Assembly: GCA_017608775.1 (NCBI GenBank)
Contig: JAFCFF010000014.1
Span: 1 to 12,342 of the forward strand
DNA length: 12,342 nt
Source of the DNA: Candidatus Iainarchaeum sp.
Lineage (GTDB): Archaea > Iainarchaeota > Iainarchaeia > Iainarchaeales > JAFCFF01
Direction of reading: 5' to 3'
Shown: piece by piece, positions 1-6,124 of the stretch
Position numbering within the stretch: position 1 is the stretch's first letter
How the letters are laid out: the number at the start of each line of letters is the position of its first letter
Program-made: the position numbers and the translations under genes
Notes under the pieces: generated by a model
The model's database searches: none
Seen by the model: only the letters and a program-made list of their open reading frames with translations
Told to the model about the DNA's origin: nothing

Positions 1-22
1 CAACACATCCCAAAGCATCCAT
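1..22 (-). CDS. Probable start of a further minus-strand gene (partial, runs off left edge)
   Basis: On the minus strand an ATG at 22-20 is preceded by a good Shine-Dalgarno core, GAGGT at 34-30, with a 7-nt spacer. It lies 23 nt beyond the stop codon of the secreted-protein gene at 46-564, in the same direction. Only seven codons (MDALGCV) are visible before the window ends, so nothing can be said of the product. The start call rests on the Shine-Dalgarno match and the operon-like spacing alone. Confidence 0.4.
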
Positions 23-29
23 AAAAACT

Positions 30-34
30 ACCTC
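30..34 (-). promoter_or_regulatory. Shine-Dalgarno GAGGT for the gene starting at 22
   Basis: GAGGT on the minus strand, 7 nt before ATG at 22. It is complementary to the CACCTCC-type 3' end of archaeal 16S rRNA, and it suggests that the partial gene is translated from the same message as the gene at 46-564. Confidence 0.4.
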
Positions 35-45
35 ATTATACACTA

Positions 46-564
46 TTATTTTCTACCAAAGAGAAGAACAGTTAAGGCTAAAAAAGGAACAAGAAAGAGA
101 GGGAAGGAAGGGATTGCAATCCCAAAGTCCTCGGTAACAGCAAAGCTCGCAAATTTAACTTCTTCTCCTAATCTGGCCTCCAGCTCGTAAACCCCGGTTT
201 CTGCAAAAATATTTGAAAATATTTTCAGCCCTGGGTCTGCTTGAATTTTCCAGTCACATTCTTCTTCCCTAAGCGTAAAGTTAAAGTCATTGTCTCCCCT
301 TTCCAAAACTAAAGTTTTTACGCAAGAAGCTTTTTCCTTTCCCTCCCTCGAAATTACAAAGTTCAAATCTACAGTTGTGGGCTCGTCAAGATTTAACACA
401 TGTCCTTTTATCTCTAAGTTATTCTTGAAAACATCTCCATTTACGTCATAAATCGGTCTTGCCCTTATTTCTGTCAGAATAATCTCAGAGGAAAAAACAG
501 CCTGCAAACTTGTTAAAAAAACCACAAAAACAAAAACAAAACCACAAAATTTAAAAAACCCCAT
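46..564 (-). CDS. Small secreted Ig-like protein with C-terminal PEF-CTERM-like membrane anchor
   Basis: The 172-residue protein opens with a strongly hydrophobic signal peptide (about residues 1-25, likely cut near Ser25/Ser26). The middle (27-145) alternates short beta strands and turns like a single Ig/fibronectin-type sandwich and has two cysteines (in ASCVK and EECDW) that could pair. The tail has IPSFP at 151-155, a hydrophobic stretch 156-169 and a basic end GRK. That layout matches archaeal PEF-CTERM sorting signals (proline-rich motif, helix, Arg/Lys), though the usual Glu of PEF is Ser here. I infer a protein displayed on the outer face of the membrane. The start is an ATG without a Shine-Dalgarno site, about 25 nt from a TATA-like box, so the message is probably leaderless. 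It follows polB by 37 bp in the same direction but seems to have its own promoter. Specific function is unknown. Confidence 0.75.
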   Translation of the reverse strand: MGFFKFCGFVFVFVVFLTSLQAVFSSEIILTEIRARPIYDVNGDVFKNNLEIKGHVLNLDEPTTVDLNFVISREGKEKASCVKTLVLERGDNDFNFTLREEECDWKIQADPGLKIFSNIFAETGVYELEARLGEEVKFASFAVTEDFGIAIPSFPLFLVPFLALTVLLFGRK

Positions 565-585
565 ATCTAAAAAAAGCTTTTAGAT
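565..585. repeat. Perfect 8-bp inverted repeat just upstream of the surface-protein start
   Basis: ATCTAAAA at 565-572 is exactly mirrored by TTTTAGAT at 578-585, with a 5-bp centre. It lies between the presumed TATA box (583-595) and the ATG at 564, so it would overlap initiation of transcription. It could be an operator for a dimeric regulator. As the minus strand also carries a run of seven T here (575-569), it could instead help end the polB transcript. Confidence 0.5.
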
Positions 586-595
586 TTTAAAAATC
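583..595 (-). promoter_or_regulatory. TATA-like box for the surface-protein gene
   Basis: GATTTTTAAAATC on the minus strand, itself a near-perfect palindrome, is centred about 25 nt upstream of the ATG at 564. That is the normal TATA-to-start distance for a leaderless archaeal message, and no Shine-Dalgarno site precedes the ATG. Confidence 0.45.
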
Positions 596-601
596 CTTCT
601 C

Positions 602-2956
602 CTAACCGAAAAACTCTCCGATTTTTTTTTGTTTCCCCTCAAATATCAGGTCGTCTTTCTTATAGCCAATTTCCCTTAATATCTTCAAGACAGCAGGTAT
701 AAGCTGGTTGTTGATGTAATACTCAGCGTCATAGTTTTTAGCATCTTCCATAAGCCTTGCCTTTTTGCTTATTGTTGAGCCTTCCTTTGTTATGATGTAT
801 CCAATCAGACTTCCGGACTCTATCTCTTGTCCCTTTTCCCTTGCTCTTTTTACTGCCTCAATATGAGGGCCTGTTGTCTCATAGTGTTTCAACTCTTTTT
901 TTAGCCTTGTATATATCACCAGGTCCTTTAGAGTTGTTTTTCCCTTTCTAAGCTCGCCTACTTTTTCCTTGACATACTTGACTGCTTCTTTTTCCCTTCC
1001 TTTCAAAACCAGCTCAATAACTTTTCTTTGAGCTTTTTTTGCTATTTCCGCCCAGTCTCTTCTCACAGTTTCAAAACCAACTACCTTTATGTTGTCTTTT
1101 TCATCCAGCAAGGCATATCTTTTTTTTGCTACTCCCATCCCAGCCCTTCTTTCAACAAATATTCCTGCCTTAAACTTTCCCTCCAAGCCCAAAGACATGC
1201 CCCCAGGAAGCTCTTTATTTATTTTTTTCAAAAACCTCATAACTTTTTTTTCATCCTTGCTTGAGATAAATAGGCTGTCTGTATCCCCGTAAATAACCCT
1301 GAGCCCTGTTTTCTCTGCCTCTTCTATTGTTTTCTTGAGATAAAATCTTCCGAGAGCAGTTATGCTTTCTGCGGTTTCTCTTGAGTACCATCTGCTTCTT
1401 GCATAAGCCAGATATCCGTAAAAGCTATTTAGGATAATTTTCAACGCCCACTGTTTTGCAAATTTTTTCCTGTATTCCGAGAATTTCTTATTTAGCTTTG
1501 TCAAGGCCTCTTTTTCCCTCAGCCTTTTTTCCAGCAACTCCTTTATTGTACCAGATATAAGTCCAACGTTGTCTGCAGCAAACCACCTTCCACCAGGAAC
1601 AACCATTTTTTTTCTCGCTTTTTTATTTAGCATTTCTGGAGATATGTTATAACTTATTATGATTGTGGGATAAAGACTTTGAAAATCCATTACATAGATG
1701 TCCTTATGTAGGCCTCTCTCAGGCTCTTTAACAAAAGCCCCCTTTATTGGGTTTTTCAGCCTTTCCCTTACCTCATTTTCCCCTGGTTTTTCAGGTATAA
1801 GGTATTTCCTGTCATATGCTTTAAGCATGGTCATCTGCTCTACCATCTGTCCGGTTGTTGCTCTTGTTATGTCATCTAGTGACAGATAAAGTAACGCGCT
1901 TAACCCAAAGAAAAGATCTATAAAGTCAAGAGCAATCCTTAGGGCCCCATCGGAATCTTGTCTATTATATTCTATAAGTTCCAACAACTCCCTGTCTCCA
2001 TCTTCCCAAGATTTTGACATTTTCAGCTTGTCAAACTCCATCTTGCTTTCCTTGAAGAGATATTCATAAACTCTCTCAAGCTTAAACTGAAAGATATCAT
2101 AGGCCTCAATAGCAGCAAGAAATCTCACAATCTTGTAGACATCTATGTGCTGAAGAGTTTCTATCCTTGATATTGTTTCTCCCATAGGTGTTCTGCTTTT
2201 TCTTATCCTTTCCCCAAAAAAATCAATTTCCCTGCCTAGCCTTGCACTTCTTTCCTTTATGTAGGGAAGATCAAAGTTATCCCCGTTATATGTTAAAAGA
2301 ACATCTACTTGTTGCTCCTCGATTTCCTTTTTTAATCCGAGAAGCATTTCTCTCTCGTCATCATATACAGAGACATAGCTAGGTAACTTTACTTTTATTT
2401 TTCCTGGATTAAGCAGAAAAATTTTATTTCTTTTTTTGTTCTTACCTGCCTCATAAAAAGTTAGGGAGATAAGCATTATTCTATCTTTTTTTGGGTCACT
2501 AAACCTAAGCATTTTTTCATCTGGGTTATGCGTCTCAATGTCAAGAGAAGCTATTTTCACATCTTCTAAAATAGGAAACCTGTAGTTTTTGTTAAGAAAA
2601 CTTCTTTTATCTATGACAAATCTTTTTTGGAACGGGATATCCCCCTCAAACACATTTATTCCCCTCTCCCTAAACAACTCCCTCTTGTTTTTCAGCTCCT
2701 TTGTGTTCTCAAAAAAAATCTTTACAAGCTCTCTTTCCTGATTGATGTCAAGCCTTTTCTCAGTTTTTTCTCCTATCTCAAACCTGTTACTGATTTTCCT
2801 GACTCTTGAAACGTCCTTTTTTTCTATGAAAAAATAGGGCTTGAAATCCCCTAGTATTTCTTGCTTTAGTTTTCCGTCTTCTTTGTAAAAAATCTTAATC
2901 CTGCTTCTTTCTCCATCTTCAATCTTGCTTATGTTGAGGAAAAGCTTACTACTCAT
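602..2956 (-). CDS. polB: Archaeal family B DNA polymerase (polymerase and 3'-5' proofreading exonuclease)
   Basis: Replicative/repair DNA polymerase, 784 residues, near the usual archaeal PolB length (about 775). All key motifs are visible. Exo I is SLDIE (Asp139, Glu141), Exo II has NGDNFD with Asp226, and Exo III is YNRQD (Tyr330, Asp334), so proofreading should be active. Polymerase motif A is DFQSLYP (Asp424), motif B is K-x3-NSFYG (Lys506, Tyr513), motif C is YGDTDS (Asp558, Asp560), and the DNA-binding KKRY is at 611-614. The C-terminus ends in QKKIGEFF (776-783), a full PIP box for binding the PCNA clamp. There is no intein and no frameshift. The N-terminal domain keeps the FKPYF strand, but the loop matching the Pfu uracil pocket differs. 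The ATG at 2956 lacks a Shine-Dalgarno site and sits 27 nt from a TATA box. The gene is divergent from the one at 3066. Confidence 0.97.
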   Translation of the reverse strand: MSSKLFLNISKIEDGERSRIKIFYKEDGKLKQEILGDFKPYFFIEKKDVSRVRKISNRFEIGEKTEKRLDINQERELVKIFFENTKELKNKRELFRERGINVFEGDIPFQKRFVIDKRSFLNKNYRFPILEDVKIASLDIETHNPDEKMLRFSDPKKDRIMLISLTFYEAGKNKKRNKIFLLNPGKIKVKLPSYVSVYDDEREMLLGLKKEIEEQQVDVLLTYNGDNFDLPYIKERSARLGREIDFFGERIRKSRTPMGETISRIETLQHIDVYKIVRFLAAIEAYDIFQFKLERVYEYLFKESKMEFDKLKMSKSWEDGDRELLELIEYNRQDSDGALRIALDFIDLFFGLSALLYLSLDDITRATTGQMVEQMTMLKAYDRKYLIPEKPGENEVRERLKNPIKGAFVKEPERGLHKDIYVMDFQSLYPTIIISYNISPEMLNKKARKKMVVPGGRWFAADNVGLISGTIKELLEKRLREKEALTKLNKKFSEYRKKFAKQWALKIILNSFYGYLAYARSRWYSRETAESITALGRFYLKKTIEEAEKTGLRVIYGDTDSLFISSKDEKKVMRFLKKINKELPGGMSLGLEGKFKAGIFVERRAGMGVAKKRYALLDEKDNIKVVGFETVRRDWAEIAKKAQRKVIELVLKGREKEAVKYVKEKVGELRKGKTTLKDLVIYTRLKKELKHYETTGPHIEAVKRAREKGQEIESGSLIGYIITKEGSTISKKARLMEDAKNYDAEYYINNQLIPAVLKILREIGYKKDDLIFEGKQKKIGEFFG

Positions 2957-2978
2957 TAAATACTAAACTTTGCAAAAT

Positions 2979-2987
2979 CTTTTTATC
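2979..2987 (-). promoter_or_regulatory. TATA box of polB
   Basis: GATAAAAAG on the minus strand is centred about 27 nt upstream of the polB ATG at 2956, which predicts a transcript starting at or next to the A of the ATG (leaderless). The 109-bp gap 2957-3065 holds this box and an opposite-facing one for the gene at 3066. Confidence 0.6.
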
Positions 2988-3034
2988 CCTTAATTACTTG
3001 TTTTTTCTCTCTGCCTGTTTAGGAAATGGAAAGC

Positions 3035-3044
3035 CTTTTATAAA
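3035..3044 (+). promoter_or_regulatory. TATA box of the small coiled-coil gene at 3066
   Basis: CTTTTATAAA on the plus strand is centred about 26 nt before the ATG at 3066, again predicting a leaderless message. There is no purine-rich Shine-Dalgarno match in the 20 nt before the ATG. Confidence 0.65.
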
Positions 3045-3065
3045 CAAAATAATTATGTTTAATTT

Positions 3066-3404
3066 ATGGCAAGGAGAGAGCACAGAAGGCCAAGAAGAGA
3101 GACACAGGCAGCTGCGGTTAATCTGCTTGATGAGATAAAAGCCCTAAACACAAGCATAATGCTTATAACACAAAAACTAAAGTCATTTGCAAGGAACGAG
3201 AGAATTTTATCAAACAACCTTATATTACTAAATAAAAAAATAACAGCCCTTAAAAACAGGGTTGATTCCTTTACGGCCGAGGGAGTTTCTGAAAAAGGAG
3301 GGGTTTCCACAGACATAGAAATTATGAAGGCAAAAATAAGAGATATGGATAAAAAAATATCTTCTTTGGAAGAGAAAATTTCCTCACTGAAAAAGAAAAA
3401 ATAG
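3066..3404 (+). CDS. Small basic coiled-coil protein, function unknown
   Basis: The 112-residue protein was not recognised. The first 12 residues are very arginine-rich (MARREHRRPRRE), which would suit binding to nucleic acid or acidic surfaces. Residues about 16-68 form a long amphipathic helix with leucine/isoleucine heptad spacing, then comes a Gly/Ser-rich break (72-81), then a second predicted coiled coil (84-108) ending in four lysines. There is no signal peptide or membrane helix, so it is probably cytoplasmic and probably oligomeric. It has a strong upstream TATA box and a leaderless-type start. The gene is divergent from polB and convergent with the degenerate-ATPase gene at 3450. 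Its last six codons and stop form the first copy of a 20-bp tandem duplication. A long open frame on the opposite strand (3316-3059) is a shadow. That this is a real gene is supported by the promoter and coding bias; a function is not. Confidence 0.75.
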   Translation: MARREHRRPRRETQAAAVNLLDEIKALNTSIMLITQKLKSFARNERILSNNLILLNKKITALKNRVDSFTAEGVSEKGGVSTDIEIMKAKIRDMDKKISSLEEKISSLKKKK

Positions 3405-3424
3405 CACTGAAAAAGAAAAAATAG
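3385..3424. repeat. Perfect 20-bp tandem duplication across a stop codon
   Basis: Positions 3385-3404 (the 3' end of the small coiled-coil gene, with its TAG) are repeated exactly at 3405-3424. The unit is CACTGA followed by A/G-rich lysine codons and TAG. As 20 is not a multiple of three, the second copy is out of frame with the first and lies outside the gene. On the minus strand the unit gives paired oligo-T runs just past the end of the gene at 3450-4715. Confidence 0.97.
3385..3424 (-). terminator. Doubled oligo-T tract ending the 421-residue gene
   Basis: Reading leftward past the stop at 3450, the minus strand shows T6-C-T5 twice, once in each copy of the duplication. Archaeal RNA polymerase commonly stops at such T-rich runs without needing a hairpin. 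The T runs are the complement of the lysine codons that end the convergent coiled-coil gene. Confidence 0.5.
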
Positions 3425-3449
3425 TTTTGGTTAAACAATTTTAAATAAT

Positions 3450-4715
3450 TTATTCAACTTCCTTGCTATATGGTTCTCTTATAGTGACTTTCACACTTCT
3501 TTTGTTTTTTGCTTTTATCACAACCTCGTTTCCGTAAACAACTGCCTCTAGTGTTGGCTTTTGCTTTAGAGAAGGAGTTTCATCAAACTCCAAAATAACT
3601 TTTCTAAAATCTTTTTTTATAAAATCTGTTATGTTGTCGGCATCCTCAACAAAAACAAAAACCTCCTTTTTAGCCTTCCTCAACTCATTCAGGATGGACT
3701 CAAGTATGATTCCCTTTTTTTCCTCATTTGTCTTTGCAAGGGTTATGTTTCCAAGCCTCTTTGTAACCCTATCGATCTCTCCTAGCCTGTTTATACCAAA
3801 ACTCTCAATACCAAAAACATCTTGAACAAGAAAAACAACTCTTCTAAGCCTTTTTTTCTCAAAGTCTTTTTTCCCTCTTTCCCTGCCGATAAGATCCTCC
3901 AGCTTTTTTATTGTTTCCTTGTTTTTCTCAAACAGAACTTCAAAATCTTTATAACTTTGGGCACCAACACATCTCAACAAACTCTCCCCGCTAACCATCT
4001 CCAGGTTTATTTTCAAGTTTACTTCTTGGACAGGAAAGCCAAAGCCCTCTTTGTTTTTTTCATTACCTCTTCCCATCACCGAAAAAGATTTGGCATCCTC
4101 ACTTAAGATAAGGCAAGGAATGCTGTTCAGGCTCAAACCCTCCAAGATTGTTTGAATAAACTTTCTCTTCTTTCCTCTCCCCCTAACAACAACAAAGTCA
4201 AAAAAAGCAAGTTTTTCCATGTAGGTTTTTCTATCTTTTATTCCCAGCTCTATCTCTTCCCCAAGCTCTTTTCTTATTTTTATTTCTCTTTCCTCTATTT
4301 TGCTTTCTGGGGCAACAACAAACGGAAGAAGAATCTCTGAGAGAATTTCTTCCTCATCCTCAATCTCAACCAAGGAGCTATCAAAGTTTGAGGCAAGTTT
4401 CTTTAGGGTTTTTTCCTTTTCCCTTATCTCGTCAAGCATTAAATCTATTTCCTTTAAGCCAGACTTTAGCCTTGGTTTTGACGGAATAAAAATATATTTT
4501 TTTTCTTGCTTTCCCTCTTTGATAAGAATTTTTGCCTCATATTCCTCTGTATTTTGTATAAAGCTCTCGTAGTGTCCTCTTATCTCAAGAGCTTTGTAAA
4601 CTTGTAAAACAACTCCTTCCTCTCCTTCTATCTCAACCAAAAAACGATTTTCTTCGTCTTTCTTGAGCTCGTAGTTGTAGTCAAACAATTTTCCTCTGAA
4701 AATCCTTTTCCACAT
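3450..4715 (-). CDS. HerA/VirB4-like ATPase fold with degenerate nucleotide-binding motifs (putative pseudo-ATPase)
   Basis: The 421-residue cytoplasmic protein has no signal peptide or membrane helix. Residues 155-210 follow the layout of DUF87/HerA/VirB4 motor ATPases: IELG, a short strand, then a hydrophobic strand FDFVVVRG, then FIQTILEGL and IPCLILSED. At the P-loop place GxxGxGK[S/T] it reads GRGKKRKF (179-186): the first Gly and Lys185 align, but the inner glycines and the Ser/Thr are lost. A Walker B-like strand FVFVEDADNI (353-362) resembles the family's hydrophobic-EEAHN, with Asp where the catalytic Glu is expected. Only about 60 residues follow, too few for the usual arginine-finger region. 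Residues 1-150 are an unassigned charged domain with a helical stretch at 84-110. I infer a structural or regulatory ATPase relative, perhaps partner to an active paralogue elsewhere. Whole-protein homology is not proven, and it could be an unrelated alpha/beta protein. The ATG at 4715 lacks a Shine-Dalgarno site. It is divergent from the gene at 4762. Confidence 0.7.
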   Translation of the reverse strand: MWKRIFRGKLFDYNYELKKDEENRFLVEIEGEEGVVLQVYKALEIRGHYESFIQNTEEYEAKILIKEGKQEKKYIFIPSKPRLKSGLKEIDLMLDEIREKEKTLKKLASNFDSSLVEIEDEEEILSEILLPFVVAPESKIEEREIKIRKELGEEIELGIKDRKTYMEKLAFFDFVVVRGRGKKRKFIQTILEGLSLNSIPCLILSEDAKSFSVMGRGNEKNKEGFGFPVQEVNLKINLEMVSGESLLRCVGAQSYKDFEVLFEKNKETIKKLEDLIGRERGKKDFEKKRLRRVVFLVQDVFGIESFGINRLGEIDRVTKRLGNITLAKTNEEKKGIILESILNELRKAKKEVFVFVEDADNITDFIKKDFRKVILEFDETPSLKQKPTLEAVVYGNEVVIKAKNKRSVKVTIREPYSKEVE

Positions 4716-4722
4716 AGTTATC

Positions 4723-4754
4723 CTTTAAAAATGAAAGTTGTAATTTATTTAAAG
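4723..4754. promoter_or_regulatory. Interlocked divergent promoters with inverted TATA boxes
   Basis: The 46-bp gap between ATGs at 4715 (minus) and 4762 (plus) contains CTTTAAA at 4723-4729 and its exact inverse TTTAAAG at 4748-4754. The left copy is about 35 nt from the plus-strand ATG and the right copy about 33 nt from the minus-strand ATG, so each can serve as the TATA box of the farther gene, giving leaders of about 8 nt. Each predicted transcription start falls within or beside the opposite TATA box. Confidence 0.5.
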
Positions 4755-4761
4755 TGTTGCC

Positions 4762-5175
4762 ATGGCAGATGAATTTGTTCTCCAGACCATAAAAAAACTT
4801 CTTGGAGCTGGTGTTGAGGAGGAGACAATAATTTCTACACTCAGAGATATTGGTCTAAGTACCGAGGAGGCAAAAAGAGCCATAAAACAGGCCTCCATCA
4901 GGGAAGAAAAAGAAGAAGCGGTACTGGAAAGACCAAAAATGCCAAGACCAGAGACTCTGCCCAAACTAGAGTCCGGGGTCCCGAAACCTGGAGACCTGGA
5001 TCTTGTTTTGTCCTCACTAAAAACTTTGTCAAAAAAAATTGATAGTATTTATTCTCAAACCCTTCCATCAGACCTGGAAAAAAGTTTTAGGGAAATAAAG
5101 GCAAAGCTTTCTTCCCTTGAAAATCTCATGCAAAAGCTTTTGGAAATAAATAGAAAAATTCTAAAAAAAATTTAG
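4762..5175 (+). CDS. Small protein with N-terminal helical hairpin (UBA-like pattern) and C-terminal coiled coil
   Basis: The 137-residue soluble protein was not recognised by name. Residues 4-44 show the repeating pattern LLGAGVEEETIISTLRDIGL then STEEAKRAI, a compact two- or three-helix bundle of the kind seen in UBA-like or similar small interaction domains (inferred from pattern only). Residues 45-78 are proline-rich and charged, probably a flexible linker. Residues 80-137 form amphipathic helices with leucine heptads (SLKTLSKKIDSIY, IKAKLSSLENLMQKLLEI), likely a coiled coil for self-association. No membrane segment is present. The ATG at 4762 was chosen because it fits the divergent promoter and no Shine-Dalgarno competitor exists. 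It is convergent with the membrane protein gene at 5205, with 29 bp between stops. Like the gene at 3066, it is a small plus-strand coiled-coil protein lying among minus-strand genes. A scaffold or adaptor role is possible but not shown. Confidence 0.75.
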   Translation: MADEFVLQTIKKLLGAGVEEETIISTLRDIGLSTEEAKRAIKQASIREEKEEAVLERPKMPRPETLPKLESGVPKPGDLDLVLSSLKTLSKKIDSIYSQTLPSDLEKSFREIKAKLSSLENLMQKLLEINRKILKKI

Positions 5176-5228
5176 CTTTTAATTTAAAAACCTAGTTATT
5201 TTTCTTATTTTTTCTTTTTTGCTTTTTT
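5163..5228. terminator. Two-way oligo-T terminator between convergent genes 4762-5175 and 5205-5801
   Basis: The minus strand has a run of eight T (5170-5163), complementary to the AAA lysine codons near the end of the plus-strand gene, which would stop leftward transcripts. The plus strand has T runs at 5199-5203, 5208-5213, 5215-5220 and 5223-5228, complementary to the lysine-rich tail codons of the minus-strand gene, which would stop rightward transcripts. No stable hairpin is evident. Confidence 0.55.
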
Positions 5229-5801
5229 AATCGCATCTTCTATTTGCTTTTTAATATATTCTCCATAGCTTTTTTTTATCTCATACATAACCTTGTCTTT
5301 GCTTAACTCGTCAAGCTTTTCATATTGTTTTAACCAGGTATCTAGTTTTGCTCTCTTGATTTTAAAGCCATATTCCTCCAACTCTTCAGACCCAATTTCC
5401 CAAGGAGCTTTTTTTTCCTCTTCCTTTAACCCAAGTGCTTTCCATTTATGTTTAACCCAGCCACCTATTTGTTCCTTCAACAACTCGTCCAGGGCAAGAA
5501 CGTTTTTTGCCACAAGGCCAGAGGCCTCTCCAGCATCTGAAAGAATTCCTTTTACGGTTTCCCAGGATGGCCAACCTCCCTTACCTGGAAGTATTTCCTC
5601 TCTGCTCTCCTCTCTTATGACTTCTCTTATAATCTTCCCTCTTGCAGCCTCTCTCCCAAACTGTATCAAAAGAACAACAACAACCGCAATTCCAAGAATT
5701 CCTGCTAGCCAAAGATAGTTGTTTAAAAAGGCCAGGAAGGCTATAACAACCAGGATAGCAACAACAAGAACATCAGCAACAAACTCTCCTCTCTCTTCCA
5801 T
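5205..5801 (-). CDS. Membrane protein with two N-terminal helices and a charged cytoplasmic domain
   Basis: The 198-residue protein was not recognised. Two hydrophobic helices (about 8-26 and 29-47) form a hairpin, followed by a soluble, mostly helical region (50-198) with an LPGKGGWPSW turn and many Lys/Glu residues, ending KKAKKKK. The positive tail and the helix count suggest that both ends are cytoplasmic. It is the last gene of the small-membrane-protein block and abuts its upstream neighbour: the stop of that gene (5804-5802) directly precedes this ATG. A GGTG Shine-Dalgarno site sits in the neighbour's last Gly-Gly-Ala codons, so the two are probably translationally coupled. As the only member of the block with a sizeable cytoplasmic domain, it is a candidate link between the membrane parts and soluble partners such as the nearby coiled-coil or ATPase-like proteins. 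This is inference from context. Confidence 0.8.
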   Translation of the reverse strand: MEERGEFVADVLVVAILVVIAFLAFLNNYLWLAGILGIAVVVVLLIQFGREAARGKIIREVIREESREEILPGKGGWPSWETVKGILSDAGEASGLVAKNVLALDELLKEQIGGWVKHKWKALGLKEEEKKAPWEIGSEELEEYGFKIKRAKLDTWLKQYEKLDELSKDKVMYEIKKSYGEYIKKQIEDAIKKAKKKK

Positions 5802-6119
5802 TTAAGCACCGCCCAACATCTTTAGCAAATCCTCCTCAGGATTATATGTGTTTTTTTCCTCCCCTGTTTTTTCCCTCTCGCTCTTTAATACAAGAAGTAT
5901 CGCAAATATGAAGACGGCTAAGGCTGTGTAATAGGCTGAGTTTGGAAACTGACTTACATAATATAGAATCGCTCCAAGCAAAATCGCCAATATCGCTATC
6001 ACTATTGAATGGGAGGAAAAGACAAAAACAACCAGGGCAGCAACCCCAACAATGTAGTTCTTGACAGCAAACCCTATTGCAAGGACCATAAGAGCAAGAA
6101 TCATTGTGAAAGTATCCAT
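5802..6119 (-). CDS. Small polytopic membrane protein (about four helices), function unknown
   Basis: The protein has 105 residues from the ATG at 6119. Hydrophobic segments lie at about 4-20, 22-35, 40-60 and 67-82, followed by a charged tail (SEREKTGEEKNTYNPEE). I chose the ATG at 6119 because AGGTGAG stands 4-5 nt before it. A GTG in frame at 6128 would add three residues (giving 108) but would have no Shine-Dalgarno site and would itself be part of this one. It starts 11 nt past the stop of the gene at 6131 and runs directly into the gene at 5205 with no gap, so the three form one operon. I recognise no family. The size, the helix count and the tandem placement with three similar proteins suggest subunits of one membrane complex, possibly diverged paralogues. 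Confidence 0.75.
   Translation of the reverse strand: MDTFTMILALMVLAIGFAVKNYIVGVAALVVFVFSSHSIVIAILAILLGAILYYVSQFPNSAYYTALAVFIFAILLVLKSEREKTGEEKNTYNPEEDLLKMLGGA
5807..5810 (-). promoter_or_regulatory. Shine-Dalgarno GGTG for the gene starting at 5801
   Basis: GGTG with a 5-nt spacer to ATG at 5801, embedded in the last Gly-Ala codons of the upstream gene. Confidence 0.6.
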
Positions 6120-6124
6120 TTTTC

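Noticed and set aside
602..2956. An intein in DNA polymerase B
   Set aside because: Archaeal polB genes often carry inteins at motifs A, B or C, but all three motifs are continuous and the length (784) is normal.
3059..3316. An 85-codon minus-strand open frame opposite the small coiled-coil gene
   Set aside because: The plus-strand frame has a proper TATA box and a coherent coiled-coil protein. The minus frame begins inside it and would run into the shared promoter gap.
3450..4715. An active ATPase call for the 421-residue protein
   Set aside because: No intact GxxxxGK[S/T] P-loop exists anywhere in the chain, so only a degenerate family relative can be claimed.
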